64,000 nt of DNA from Kibdelosporangium aridum (GTDB taxonomy: Bacteria > Actinomycetota > Actinomycetes > Mycobacteriales > Pseudonocardiaceae), in the NCBI RefSeq assembly GCF_900176515.1, contig NZ_FWXV01000001.1:1644524-1708523 (forward strand), read 5' to 3'. The notes beneath the pieces are model-generated. The model did not search any database. It was not told the origin of the DNA and saw only the letters and a list, made by a program, of their open reading frames with translations. The position numbers were made by a program, and so were the translations under genes. How positions within the stretch are numbered: the stretch's first letter is position 1; every line of letters starts with the position of its first letter. Of this stretch, positions 26,486-34,981 are shown piece after piece.

Positions 26486-27838
26486 TCACGACAAGTACTT
26501 CGCGGCGTAAGCGCGCCACGGCCGCCAAGCGGCCGAATGTCTCGCCAAATCGGACAAACCGAGACTGCGGGCCGTGCGCCGCACCACAGGATCGGCGGGG
26601 CTGAAGGCATCGGGATCGCCCAGGGCACGCATGGCGATCGTCTCCACAGTCAGCGCATCGATGCCAGGCAGCGCCGAGAGCTGGGCGCGCGCCTGAACCC
26701 AGTCGCTGCCGATGCCGAGGTCGATTTCGGCCAACGCGTGGACAAGATCGCCGCCGACTCGGGCCGCCACCGTGATCACATCGGGGAACAAGTGCGTGAG
26801 CCCACCTGCCGGATCGGATATCGGAGTGCCGTGGGCGACCAGCCCGGCCGCACCCGATCCCAGCACGGCCCGCACAGCGAACTCGTCCGCGCACACGGTC
26901 CGCGGCACTCGGCGCCCAGGATCCTTGTCCACCAACGGCTCAAGCACAGAATCAGCACGCAGCTGCTCATCGACGGCGACCGGATCGGCGTCCAGATCAA
27001 GCAGCCAGCGGCAGCGGGTGATCGCCGTGGCCAAGTCCCGCAGATCCGCCAGAGTCAACCGGCAGTCGATGTGCTTCGGCGACGGCCGCAACGCCACGAT
27101 GCCGTGGCCGTGCGGAAGCCGTAGCGTCCGCCGATACGTGCCATCACGCCATTCCTCCACGCTAGGCAGGGCCTCGGCCGCGAGCCGCCTGAACAGATCG
27201 CCGGCACTCAGCGGTTGCCGGAAAGGCAATCGCAGGGCCATGGTCCCTGGCGCCGCCGACTGCCGCGTGCGCCGGGCCCGCTGCCGCAACTCGCTCGGCG
27301 TCAGGCCAAAGACCTCCCGTACGGTGTCGTTGAACGTCCGCACGCTGGCGAACCCGGCCGCGAACGCGACATCGCCCAGCGGCACCGGAGTCGTCTCGAT
27401 CAACAGCCGTGCGGTCTGGGCTCGCTGAGCCCGCGCGATCGCCAACGGCCCCGCACCCAGCTCGGCCTGAAGTTGCCGCTGGATCTGCCGCACGCTGTAA
27501 CCGAGCCGCGCGGCCAACCCGGACACGCCTTCCCGGTCGACGACTCCGTCCGCGACCAACCGCATCGCCCGCGCCACAAGGTCAGCCCGCTCGTTCCACT
27601 GCGGGGAACCCGGACTGGCATCCGGCCGGCACCGCCTGCACGCCCGAAAACCGGCCTGCTGGGCCGCGGCCGCGCTCGGGTAGAAGCGCATGTTCTCCAC
27701 CTTCGGCGACATCACCGAGCAACTCGGCCTGCAGTAAATGCCGGTGGTGACCACCGCTACGTAGAACCAGCCGTCGAAGCGAGCGTCCCTGGCCCGCACC
27801 GCCCGCACATAGCTCTCGACGTCCTCATGCACCTGCAC
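26486..27838 (-). CDS. Ada/AlkA-type DNA alkylation repair protein
   Basis: Protein of 450 residues in three parts. Residues 1-85 are an Ada zinc-binding domain (GIYCRPSCSVMSPK and FRACRRCRPD give four cysteines). Residues 90-190 are an AraC-type DNA-binding domain. Residues 200-450 are an AlkA-like 3-methyladenine glycosylase with the helix-hairpin-helix region LPGIDALTVETIAMRALGDP and the catalytic Asp in FSPADPVVRR. There is no O6-methyltransferase domain. The usual hairpin GxGPWTA is replaced by GIDALTV, a departure that may affect DNA binding. It likely senses phosphotriester damage and excises alkylated bases. The start is a GTG. Confidence 0.88.
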   Translation of the reverse strand: MQVHEDVESYVRAVRARDARFDGWFYVAVVTTGIYCRPSCSVMSPKVENMRFYPSAAAAQQAGFRACRRCRPDASPGSPQWNERADLVARAMRLVADGVVDREGVSGLAARLGYSVRQIQRQLQAELGAGPLAIARAQRAQTARLLIETTPVPLGDVAFAAGFASVRTFNDTVREVFGLTPSELRQRARRTRQSAAPGTMALRLPFRQPLSAGDLFRRLAAEALPSVEEWRDGTYRRTLRLPHGHGIVALRPSPKHIDCRLTLADLRDLATAITRCRWLLDLDADPVAVDEQLRADSVLEPLVDKDPGRRVPRTVCADEFAVRAVLGSGAAGLVAHGTPISDPAGGLTHLFPDVITVAARVGGDLVHALAEIDLGIGSDWVQARAQLSALPGIDALTVETIAMRALGDPDAFSPADPVVRRTARSLGLSDLARHSAAWRPWRAYAAKYLS

Positions 27839-27883
27839 AGCATCGAGGCTGGCAGCCCGGCCCGCTAGCGTAAAGCGACGCGC

Positions 27884-28852
27884 CTAGAGCGCTTTGACGA
27901 ACTGGTCGTCGAACAACTCGTCCATCACGGGCCGTTGATACAGCAGGCCGGTATCGACCATGAAGTCGGCGACCTGGACGGCCCGGTAGTGCAGGGTTCG
28001 ACTGCCGAACGCGTCCTGATTCTCCTGTTTGGTCAGGAAGGTCGTACCCGGCTGATAAGCGCGATACGCCAGCGGACTCACCCCCGCCCGGCGAGCCATG
28101 ATCTCGATGGCCTCGTCCGGGTTGTGCTCGATCCACGCCAGGGTCTCGAACCACGTGTTGACCAGGCGCTGCACCAAATCCGGCCGGAGACGGGCCATTT
28201 CCGTGCGGACGACGAGGTGGTCGGGGATCAGCGTGGGGAACTCGGCGGAACTTGTCACCGGACTGCTGCCGGGCCGGGACAAGGCAGTTGTCGTGTGTGG
28301 CGCGAACGCGCCAACCGCGTCGACGTGCCCTGCGGCGAAGGCTGCGGCGGCCGAGTCGGTCAGCGTCGAAACGAGCTGGACGTCGCCTTCGTGGAGTTTG
28401 GCCCGGTTGAGCGCGAGGAGCAGCAGGTAGTGGTCGACCGTGCCCTTCTCCACCGCGATCTTCTTGCCTTTGAGGTCGGTCACGCTGGTGATGCCGTCCC
28501 GGGCGATGATCTGGTCGTTTCCCGTCGAGGTGTCGTTGACCAGCACGATTGTTTGCTGGACGCCGCTGCCGACCGAGGCGATGGTGTCGTTCAAGGTCTG
28601 GCTGTTCGCGTCGATCGCCCCTGTCGACAACGCGGTGAGGCTGTCGGTGTAGCTGTCGAAGTACTGCAGCTCCACGTCGACGCCGTTGACCTTGAACAAG
28701 CCGCGTTCTTCGGCGACCTGCCACGGCAGCCAGCCCGGCCATGCGGAGAACCCGAGCTTGATCTTGCTCGGCGCGGGGGCGGGGCCTCCACACGCCGAGA
28801 CGGCTAACAGTCCGATGACCGACATGAGCGCGGCGAGCAGGCGTGATCTCAT
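27884..28852 (-). CDS. SsuA/TauA-like ABC substrate-binding lipoprotein
   Basis: Exported protein of 322 residues. The signal peptide (RLLAALMSVIGLLA) ends in VSAC, a lipobox. The mature part has the sulfonate/nitrate/taurine-binding fold: KIKLGFSAWPGWLPWQVAEE at the N-terminus, then DIANSQ-like ANSQTLNDT, GKKIAVEKGTVDHYLL and AAAFAAGHVDAVGAF. No permease or ATPase gene is near, so it is an orphan binding protein or works with a transporter elsewhere. The ATG at 28852 is chosen because it starts the signal peptide directly. The ligand is not predictable. Confidence 0.85.
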   Translation of the reverse strand: MRSRLLAALMSVIGLLAVSACGGPAPAPSKIKLGFSAWPGWLPWQVAEERGLFKVNGVDVELQYFDSYTDSLTALSTGAIDANSQTLNDTIASVGSGVQQTIVLVNDTSTGNDQIIARDGITSVTDLKGKKIAVEKGTVDHYLLLLALNRAKLHEGDVQLVSTLTDSAAAAFAAGHVDAVGAFAPHTTTALSRPGSSPVTSSAEFPTLIPDHLVVRTEMARLRPDLVQRLVNTWFETLAWIEHNPDEAIEIMARRAGVSPLAYRAYQPGTTFLTKQENQDAFGSRTLHYRAVQVADFMVDTGLLYQRPVMDELFDDQFVKAL

Positions 28853-28986
28853 CCGAACTCCCAGTGGGGCGGGGCAGGGTGCGAACAACTTACCCGGCCG
28901 CCTGCGGCTAGGTGGAGCTGGCTACACCATGAATTGACAACTTTCCCCGATCGCCCGCAACCGTCCCGGCTGACACGGTTTGTCCT

Positions 28987-30102
28987 GTGAAGACAACAGT
29001 GAAACTCGCGAGTTTGATCGCGGCGGTCGGGGTGGTTGCCGGTGCGACGACAGCGTCGGCTGTGCAACCGGACGAGCTGGAGAACCTGGTCCGCAACGAG
29101 AAGTTCCCCGGCGCTGTGCTGGTCACACAGTCCACTTCGTACTCCGCCGGCGTCGCTCGGCGTGGGTATCCGGCCAAGCCGCCGGTGAACGGGCGGGTCC
29201 GGGCGGCGAGCAACACCAAGACGTTCGTGGCCGTCGTGGTTCTGCAGCTGGTGGCCGAGGGCAAGGTCGAGCTGGACGCGCCAATCGAGAAGTACCTGCC
29301 CGGCCTGGTCCGCGGCGAGGGCATCGACGGTCGCAAGATCACTGTCCGTCAGCTGTTGCAGCACACCACCGGCTTGCCGAACTACACCGCGTACCTCGAG
29401 CTCGACGACATCGAGGCCTTCCGCGACCGCTACTACGAGCCGCGGCAGCTGCTGGACCTCGCGCTGGCGCATCCGGCGAACTTCCAGCCGGGGGAGCGCT
29501 GGGATTACAGCAACACCAACTACATCCTCGCCGGGATGCTGATCGAGCGGGTGACCGGGCGTCCGGTCGCCGAGCAGGTGACCAAGCGCGTGATCCAGAA
29601 GATCGGCCTGCGCGACACGTACTGGCCCGGCGTCGGCGACAAGACCATCCGCGGACCGCACCCGCAGGGTTACGGCCGCGCCAAGGACGGCGAGATCATC
29701 GACATCACCGAACTGGATCCGTCCGCGGCATGGGCGGCCGGGCAGCTGATCTCCACGCCAAGCGACCTCGCCAAGTTCTTCGGCGCCCTCGTCGACGGCA
29801 GGTTGCTCCCCGCCGCACAACTCAGCGAGATGAAGAAGACAGTCCCGGCGGACATGGCTCCGGGTTCGGGATACGGCCTGGGTCTGACGAGTGTTCCGCT
29901 CAGCTGCGGTGGCGTGTTCTGGGGGCACGGCGGCGACGTCTTCGGGTTCGAGACACGAGGCGGCGCGACCGAGGACGGTCGCCGGGTGACAGTCATGGTG
30001 ACGGCTCTGCCAGGCACGTTCGACCCGGCGAACGCCGACCGTGCGCACGCCGCGGTTCTTTCTACTGTGGACAATGCATTCTGCGAGGGGGACAAGCGAT
30101 GA
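28987..30102 (+). CDS. Secreted serine hydrolase, class C beta-lactamase fold
   Basis: Exported 371-residue member of the beta-lactamase/D-alanyl-D-alanine carboxypeptidase family (S12). The signal peptide is KLASLIAAVGVVAGATTASA. Active-site motifs are SNTK (Ser-x-x-Lys), YSN in WDYSNTNYILAG, and HGG in FWGHGGDV in place of KTG. Such proteins usually act as peptidases or esterases rather than true beta-lactamases. The start is a GTG without a clear ribosome-binding site; a consensus TTGACA lies at 28934-28939. The stop overlaps the start of a close paralogue by 4 bases (ATGA). Confidence 0.87.
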   Translation: MKTTVKLASLIAAVGVVAGATTASAVQPDELENLVRNEKFPGAVLVTQSTSYSAGVARRGYPAKPPVNGRVRAASNTKTFVAVVVLQLVAEGKVELDAPIEKYLPGLVRGEGIDGRKITVRQLLQHTTGLPNYTAYLELDDIEAFRDRYYEPRQLLDLALAHPANFQPGERWDYSNTNYILAGMLIERVTGRPVAEQVTKRVIQKIGLRDTYWPGVGDKTIRGPHPQGYGRAKDGEIIDITELDPSAAWAAGQLISTPSDLAKFFGALVDGRLLPAAQLSEMKKTVPADMAPGSGYGLGLTSVPLSCGGVFWGHGGDVFGFETRGGATEDGRRVTVMVTALPGTFDPANADRAHAAVLSTVDNAFCEGDKR

Positions 30103-31166
30103 AGCGCGCATTGGTGGGTGCGGCCATGGCTGTGACGATGGTTGTTCCGGCATCGGTCGCAGTGGCTGCGCCTGGCAAGAACCCGGTGCAGTCGATCGTC
30201 GACTCGGGCCACGCGCCTGGGGCGTTGGCCGCAGTCCGGCGTGACGGCGACGAACGATGGTACGTCGCAGGCAAAGCGGTGCCCTTGAACGGACGCGTAC
30301 GAATTGGCAGCAACACCAAGGCATTCCTGTCCGTGGTGATCCTGCAACTGGTCGCTGAAGGGAAGGTCGAACTCGACGGCCCGGCCCAGCGATATGTGCC
30401 CGCCGTCAAGGACAAGCGCATCACCGTACGCCAACTCCTCCAGCACACCAGCGGTTTGCCGGAGTACGCCGACAAAATCGGCCTCGACCGGATCGAGCAG
30501 GTGCGCGACCGCTACTTGCGGCCACACGACCTGCTCGACATCGCGATGGCCCATCCAGCCCAGTTCGAACCCGGCGCGAAGTTCAAGTACACCAACACGA
30601 ACTACATCGTGGCGGGACTGCTCGTGCAATCGGTGACCGGGCGCCCGGCCGGGGAACAGATCACCGACCGGGTCATCAAGCGCCTGGGCCTGAGGGACAC
30701 GTACTGGCCCGTCGAAGGCGAACAGGGCCTGGGCGGCAAGCACCCGCGCGGCTACAGCCTGACCGACGAGACCGACCCGAAGTCACCGGTCATCGACATC
30801 ACCGAGATGGATCCCTCGTGGACTTGGGCCGCCGGACAGCTGGTCGCCAGCCCGGCCGACCTGGTCACCTTCTACCGGCAACTGCAGACCCTGCTCCCGC
30901 CGGCACAGCTGGCGGACATGCGCAAGACCGTCGCGACCGACGAACCCGACGTGCGCTACGGCCTTGGTTTGCTCAGCCAGGACTTGACTTGCGGCGGTGT
31001 CTACTGGGGACACAGCGGCGGTCTCCACGGTTACCTGACGCTAGCGGGCGCCACGGACAGCGGCCGGGCGGCTGCTGTCGCCCAGACCGCCGCGCCGGGA
31101 CTCAAAGGAGACCCTGAAGGCCAGATCAAGCTGATGAAGGCCGTCATCGACAAGACACTGTGCTAG
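30099..31166 (+). CDS. Secreted serine hydrolase, paralogue of preceding gene
   Basis: Exported 355-residue S12-family protein. It has a signal peptide (ALVGAAMAVTMVVPASVAVA), the nucleophile SNTK, the YTNTNYIVAG block with Y-x-N, and YWGHSGGLHG. It shares long blocks with the preceding gene (VILQLVAEGKVELDGP, TVRQLLQHTSGLPEY, RLGLRDTYWP), so the pair arose by tandem duplication. The main differences are a shorter omega-like loop and a charged insert around DETDPKSPV. The ATG at 30099 overlaps the upstream stop. The 3' end overlaps the convergent membrane-protein gene by 23 bases. Confidence 0.87.
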   Translation: MKRALVGAAMAVTMVVPASVAVAAPGKNPVQSIVDSGHAPGALAAVRRDGDERWYVAGKAVPLNGRVRIGSNTKAFLSVVILQLVAEGKVELDGPAQRYVPAVKDKRITVRQLLQHTSGLPEYADKIGLDRIEQVRDRYLRPHDLLDIAMAHPAQFEPGAKFKYTNTNYIVAGLLVQSVTGRPAGEQITDRVIKRLGLRDTYWPVEGEQGLGGKHPRGYSLTDETDPKSPVIDITEMDPSWTWAAGQLVASPADLVTFYRQLQTLLPPAQLADMRKTVATDEPDVRYGLGLLSQDLTCGGVYWGHSGGLHGYLTLAGATDSGRAAAVAQTAAPGLKGDPEGQIKLMKAVIDKTLC

Positions 31167-31800
31167 ACACGGCCACAGGCTGCGCGGACCGCCACGTGAC
31201 CAGCGGGAGCAGGAGTTGCGTGAGCGGTCCGACAGTCAGGGCATAAAGGACAGTGCCGACACCGACCGTGCCGCCGAGCAACCAGCCCGAAGTGAGCACA
31301 ACGACTTCGATTCCGGTACGCACCAGGCGGATCGACCTGCCGGTGCGGGCGGCGAGACCGGTCATCAGGCCGTCACGCGGGCCAGGACCGAGACGGGGAC
31401 CGACATAGACGGCCGTGGCGACGGCGTTGAGTGCCACACCGCCGACCAGCAGCGTGATCTGCCAGCCGAGGGCGTGCTGATCAGGCAGGACGGCGCGGGT
31501 CATGTCGACGGCCACCGAGATGACGACGATGTTCGAGATCGTGCCGATGCCGGGGCGTTGCCGCAGGGGGATCCACAGCAGCATGACGGCCACCGAGATG
31601 ATGGCTGTGATGGTGCCGAACGTCAGCCCGGTGCGGTTGACCAGCCCTTCGGTCAGCACGCCCCACGGAAAAAGCCCCAGGTGGGCGCGGGTCAACATGC
31701 CCGTACTGATGCCGTAGAGGGCCAGCCCGAACAGCAGCTGGGCCGACCGGCGGGCAGGTGCGTGACGGATGGTGAGCGGACTGAGATCGACTGATGCCAC
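31144..31800 (-). CDS. YczE/YitT-like integral membrane protein
   Basis: Membrane protein of 218 residues with five or six hydrophobic helices. It contains LFGLALYGISTGMLTRAHLG, then GLFPWGVLTEGL and the glycine-rich loop VGPRLGPGPRDGLMTGLA, which is characteristic of the YczE family. The frame extends far upstream, but the GTG at 31800 gives the family length and leaves the divergent promoter region free. The gene is divergent from a MocR-type regulator, a pairing known from yczR-yczE loci, so it is probably its target. The transported molecule is not known. Confidence 0.85.
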   Translation of the reverse strand: MASVDLSPLTIRHAPARRSAQLLFGLALYGISTGMLTRAHLGLFPWGVLTEGLVNRTGLTFGTITAIISVAVMLLWIPLRQRPGIGTISNIVVISVAVDMTRAVLPDQHALGWQITLLVGGVALNAVATAVYVGPRLGPGPRDGLMTGLAARTGRSIRLVRTGIEVVVLTSGWLLGGTVGVGTVLYALTVGPLTQLLLPLVTWRSAQPVAVSSTVSCR

Positions 31801-31825
31801 TCGGGCAGTCTCGGGCAGAACTGGT

Positions 31826-31859
31826 CTGGCAATCCAGGGCCAATGCTGAATAATTGGCC
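31826..31859 (+). promoter_or_regulatory. Leaderless promoter of the MocR gene with overlapping operator
   Basis: CTGGCA (31826-31831), a 17-base spacer and AATAAT (31849-31854) form a promoter whose start would fall at the ATG at 31862. The inverted repeat GGCCAAT / ATTGGCC (31838-31844 and 31853-31859) covers the -10 box, so a bound regulator would repress its own gene. Confidence 0.45.
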
Positions 31860-31861
31860 TT

Positions 31862-33316
31862 ATGACGTCCACCATTCCCCTGGGTAGCCGCATCTCGGGC
31901 GAGCGATTGGCTGTGTTGCTGGGGGAGTGGCGGCGGCGTGGCTCCCGGCAGGGTGCGGTCAATCTGGCGGGGGCGATCGAGTTGTACGTCCGCGACGGCC
32001 AGCTTCCGATCGGTACGAGGCTGCCCGCCGAACGGGAGCTGGCGGCGTCGCTCGGAGTGAGCCGCACGCTGATCGGAGCGGCCCTCGACCGGCTGCGGGA
32101 AGACGGCATCGTCGCGAGCCGCCAAGGCGCGGGTTCGTGGATCTCGGGCACCGGAGCACGACGGCAGGAACCCACGATGCCGTCCAGCGAAGCCTTGTTC
32201 GACTTGGCCAAGGCCGCACCACCGGCATTGCCGGGAATGACGGCCGCGGTCGACGCGGCGACACACGAACTCGCCGCGTACATCGGCGGCAATGGGTATG
32301 TCACCGGTGGTCTGACGCTCCTGCGCGAGCGGATCGCCGAGCGCTACACGGCTCGTGGCCTGCCGACCACAGCTGAACAGGTGATGATCACCAGCGGCGC
32401 GTACTCGGCTTTCGTGCTGTGCCTGCGAATGCTCGCTGGTCCGGGTGATCGGGTCCTGGTCGAGCAACCGACCTACCCGAACGCGCTGGACGCTCTGCGG
32501 GCCGCCCACGCGCTGCCGGTTCCGGTCGCGCTGGATCCGGCGATTGGTTGGGATTTCGCGGGAATCGAGGCCGCGCTGCGTCAGGCGTCGCCGCGATTCG
32601 CCTACCTCGTCGTGGATTTCCAGAACCCGACCGGCCTGCGGCTGGCCGCCGAGGGACGTGAACGGCTCGGTGGATTGCTTGCCAGGACACGGACTCCGGT
32701 GGTGATCGACGAGTCCCTTGTGGAGCTTGACTTCGCCGGCGATCCGCTGGACGGCCCGCCACCCCTCGCCGCGTTCGCCGGAGACCTGTCGTTGATCATC
32801 GGGTCGGCCGCGAAGTCGCACTGGGGTGGGCTGCGGCTTGGCTGGATCCGTGCGTCCGTGGACCTGTTGGACCGCCTGCTGTCCTCACGGTTCGCAGTGG
32901 ATCTCGGGGCGCCGGTGCTCGAACAACTCGTGCTGGCGGCACTGCTGGAACCCGACGGTTATGCGGCCTTGGCCCGCCGCCGCGCGGACTTCCGGCAGCA
33001 ACGCGATGTACTCGCCGACGCGCTGCGCGAGCACTGTCCGGATTGGACGTTCAACGTCCCGTCCGGCGGGCTTTCGCTGTGGTGCAGGCTGCCCAAACCG
33101 ATGAGCACGCGGCTTGCGGTGTCCGCGGCCAACCATGGCGTACAACTGGCGCCGGGTTCGCGGTTCGGCGTGCACGGCGGCCTGGAGCGGTGGCTGCGCG
33201 TGCCCTTCGCCCTGCCCGCCGACCAGCTGGCCGAGGCCGCACGGCGATTGGGCCTCGCCGTGGCGTCGGTCCGCACCTGCGCGAACGTGCCTGCGGTCGA
33301 CGTGGCGATCACCTAG
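31862..33316 (+). CDS. MocR/PdxR-family GntR regulator with aminotransferase domain
   Basis: Regulator of 484 residues. The N-terminal 80 residues are a GntR winged helix (LPAERELAASLGVSRTLIGA). Residues 120-470 are a fold-type I aminotransferase domain with the PLP-binding lysine in GSAAKSHWGGLRLGW and the substrate-binding arginine near WLRVPFALP. Proteins of this type sense PLP or an amino compound. The ATG follows the likely -10 box by only 7 bases and has no ribosome-binding site, so a leaderless message is likely. It is divergent from the YczE-like gene. Confidence 0.93.
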   Translation: MTSTIPLGSRISGERLAVLLGEWRRRGSRQGAVNLAGAIELYVRDGQLPIGTRLPAERELAASLGVSRTLIGAALDRLREDGIVASRQGAGSWISGTGARRQEPTMPSSEALFDLAKAAPPALPGMTAAVDAATHELAAYIGGNGYVTGGLTLLRERIAERYTARGLPTTAEQVMITSGAYSAFVLCLRMLAGPGDRVLVEQPTYPNALDALRAAHALPVPVALDPAIGWDFAGIEAALRQASPRFAYLVVDFQNPTGLRLAAEGRERLGGLLARTRTPVVIDESLVELDFAGDPLDGPPPLAAFAGDLSLIIGSAAKSHWGGLRLGWIRASVDLLDRLLSSRFAVDLGAPVLEQLVLAALLEPDGYAALARRRADFRQQRDVLADALREHCPDWTFNVPSGGLSLWCRLPKPMSTRLAVSAANHGVQLAPGSRFGVHGGLERWLRVPFALPADQLAEAARRLGLAVASVRTCANVPAVDVAIT

Positions 33317-33419
33317 GCTCTGATCTTCCGGCTCTGACTTTTCTGGGGTGGTGTCGAATGGCGTCGAGCACGTTCGTAGCCAAGGTGAGAGGCCGGCTGA
33401 CCCTTCGAAGGAGTGCACC

Positions 33420-33776
33420 ATGAAGCAGTACCTGCTCGCCGTTCAGCTCGACGAAAGCGTGCCGGAGACCGAAGAAGAACGACGGGAGCAGATGGCCCGG
33501 ACCACCAAGGTCACCGAAGAGATGAAGTCCGCCGGGTCATGGGTGTTCGTCGGCGGCCTGCAGCCGTCGCACGCCAGCACGGTCGTCCGTCCCGACAAGG
33601 GCACCACCACGATGACCGACGGGCCGTTCGCCGAGACGAAAGAGCAGCTCGGCGGGTTCTGGGTGATCCAGTGCGACGACCTCGACCAGGCGCTGGCCTG
33701 GGCCGAGAAGTGCGCGTTGGCCTGCGGGCAACCGATCGAGGTGCGTCCGTTCGACGACGGGTCGGGCCGGCGCTGA
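33420..33776 (+). CDS. YCII/DGPF-domain protein
   Basis: Small cytosolic protein of 118 residues in the YCII-related (DGPF) family. The signature TMTDGPFAETKEQLGGFWVI is present, preceded by the GLQPSHASTVV strand. The ATG at 33420 has GAAGGAG upstream; the longer open frame is not used. Its stop overlaps the sigma-factor start by one base (TGATG). DGPF proteins are the conserved neighbours of ECF42 sigma factors and are presumed to be functionally tied to them; the biochemical role is unknown. Confidence 0.9.
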   Translation: MKQYLLAVQLDESVPETEEERREQMARTTKVTEEMKSAGSWVFVGGLQPSHASTVVRPDKGTTTMTDGPFAETKEQLGGFWVIQCDDLDQALAWAEKCALACGQPIEVRPFDDGSGRR

Positions 33777-34966
33777 TGGATCTGGACAGCGTCTACCGGG
33801 CTGAGTACGGCCGGTGCGTGGCGACGCTGACGCGCCTCCTTGGTGACATCGGGCTTGCCGAGGAGGCCGTCCAGGACGCGTTCACGGTGGCCGTGCAGAA
33901 GTGGGACTCGCTACCGGCCAACCCGGGTGCATGGATCGTGACCACCGCACGCAACCGGGCGATCGACCGCCTGCGCCGGGAGTCCACCCGGGAGGCCCGG
34001 CACGCGCAGGCGTTGCTGCTGAACCAACCCGACGAGCCGAAGGAGGTCGGACCGGTACGCGACGACCAACTTCGCATGATCTTCACCTGCTGCCACCCGG
34101 CGCTGTCGCCGCTCGCGCAGACCGCGCTCACCCTGCGCCTGCTCGGCGGGCTGGAGGTGGCGGAGATAGCGCGGGCGTACCTGGTGCCGGAGGCGACGGT
34201 GGCCCAGCGGATCGTCCGGGCGAAGAAGAAGATCCGCGACGCGGGCATCCCCTACCGGGTGCCCAACGCCGCGGAACTCCCCGAGCGGCTGACCTCAGTG
34301 CTCACGGTGCTCTACCTGGTCTTCAACGAGGGATACACATCGACATCGGGGGAGTTGCTGCGCACGGACCTGTGCCTGGAGGCCGTCCGCCTGGCGAGGG
34401 CACTGGCCGAGTTGATGCCCGAGGAGCCGGAGGTGATCGGGCTGCTGGCGCTGCTCCTGCTCACCGAAGCCCGTCGGCCTGCGCGAGTGGGGCCTTCGGG
34501 GGAGCTGGTGGTGCTCGCGGAACAGGACCGGTCGTTGTGGAACCGGGAACTGATTGCCGAGGGTCACGAACTGGTGCGGTGGTGCCTGCGCCGGGCACAG
34601 CCGGGGCCGTACCAGTTGCAGGCCGCGATCAACGCCGTGCACACGGACGGACAAGCGACCGACTGGGCGCAGGTACTGGCGCTCTACGATCAACTGCTGC
34701 AACACACCCCCACCCCGATCGTCGCGCTCAACCGTGCGGTCGCCGTCGCCGAGGTGCACGGACCGGCCGTGGCACTGGCCGCCGTTGACGAGCTGGACCT
34801 GCCGGGCTACCACCTGCTGCCCGCCACGCGCGCGGACCTACTCACCCGCCTCGGCCGCACTGCGGATGCCGTCGCCGCCTACGACGAGGCGATCACCCTG
34901 GCCACCAACGACACCGAACGGACATTCCTGGAGACGCAGCGGGCACGCCTGAATCCGGACACCTGA
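33776..34966 (+). CDS. ECF42-type RNA polymerase sigma factor
   Basis: Sigma factor of 396 residues. Region 2 is at residues 5-75 (VYRAEYGRCVATLTRLLGD, GLAEEAVQDAF), region 4 around 110-170 (GGLEVAEIARAYLVPEATVAQR). The C-terminal 200 residues are a helical, TPR-like extension (LTVLYLVFNEGYTSTSGE, LNRAVAVAEVHGP) found in ECF42, which works without an anti-sigma factor. It is translationally coupled to the DGPF gene. Known ECF42 members direct the DGPF operon itself, so the 100 bases before 33420 should contain the promoter. Confidence 0.92.
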   Translation: MDLDSVYRAEYGRCVATLTRLLGDIGLAEEAVQDAFTVAVQKWDSLPANPGAWIVTTARNRAIDRLRRESTREARHAQALLLNQPDEPKEVGPVRDDQLRMIFTCCHPALSPLAQTALTLRLLGGLEVAEIARAYLVPEATVAQRIVRAKKKIRDAGIPYRVPNAAELPERLTSVLTVLYLVFNEGYTSTSGELLRTDLCLEAVRLARALAELMPEEPEVIGLLALLLLTEARRPARVGPSGELVVLAEQDRSLWNRELIAEGHELVRWCLRRAQPGPYQLQAAINAVHTDGQATDWAQVLALYDQLLQHTPTPIVALNRAVAVAEVHGPAVALAAVDELDLPGYHLLPATRADLLTRLGRTADAVAAYDEAITLATNDTERTFLETQRARLNPDT

Positions 34967-34981
34967 GCGTCTGGGTTGCTG

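Noticed and set aside
28980..31166. A 728-codon frame over both S12 hydrolase genes
   Set aside because: Only its last 355 codons encode a protein of known type; the first half is the shadow of the preceding gene.
31481..32821. Long minus-strand frame opposite the MocR gene
   Set aside because: Arg/Gly/Pro-rich shadow frame of GC-rich coding DNA; the MocR protein on the plus strand has clear homology.
33413..34966. A longer sigma-factor frame beginning inside the DGPF gene
   Set aside because: The first 120 codons are the out-of-frame reading of the DGPF gene; the ATG at 33776 in the TGATG overlap is supported.
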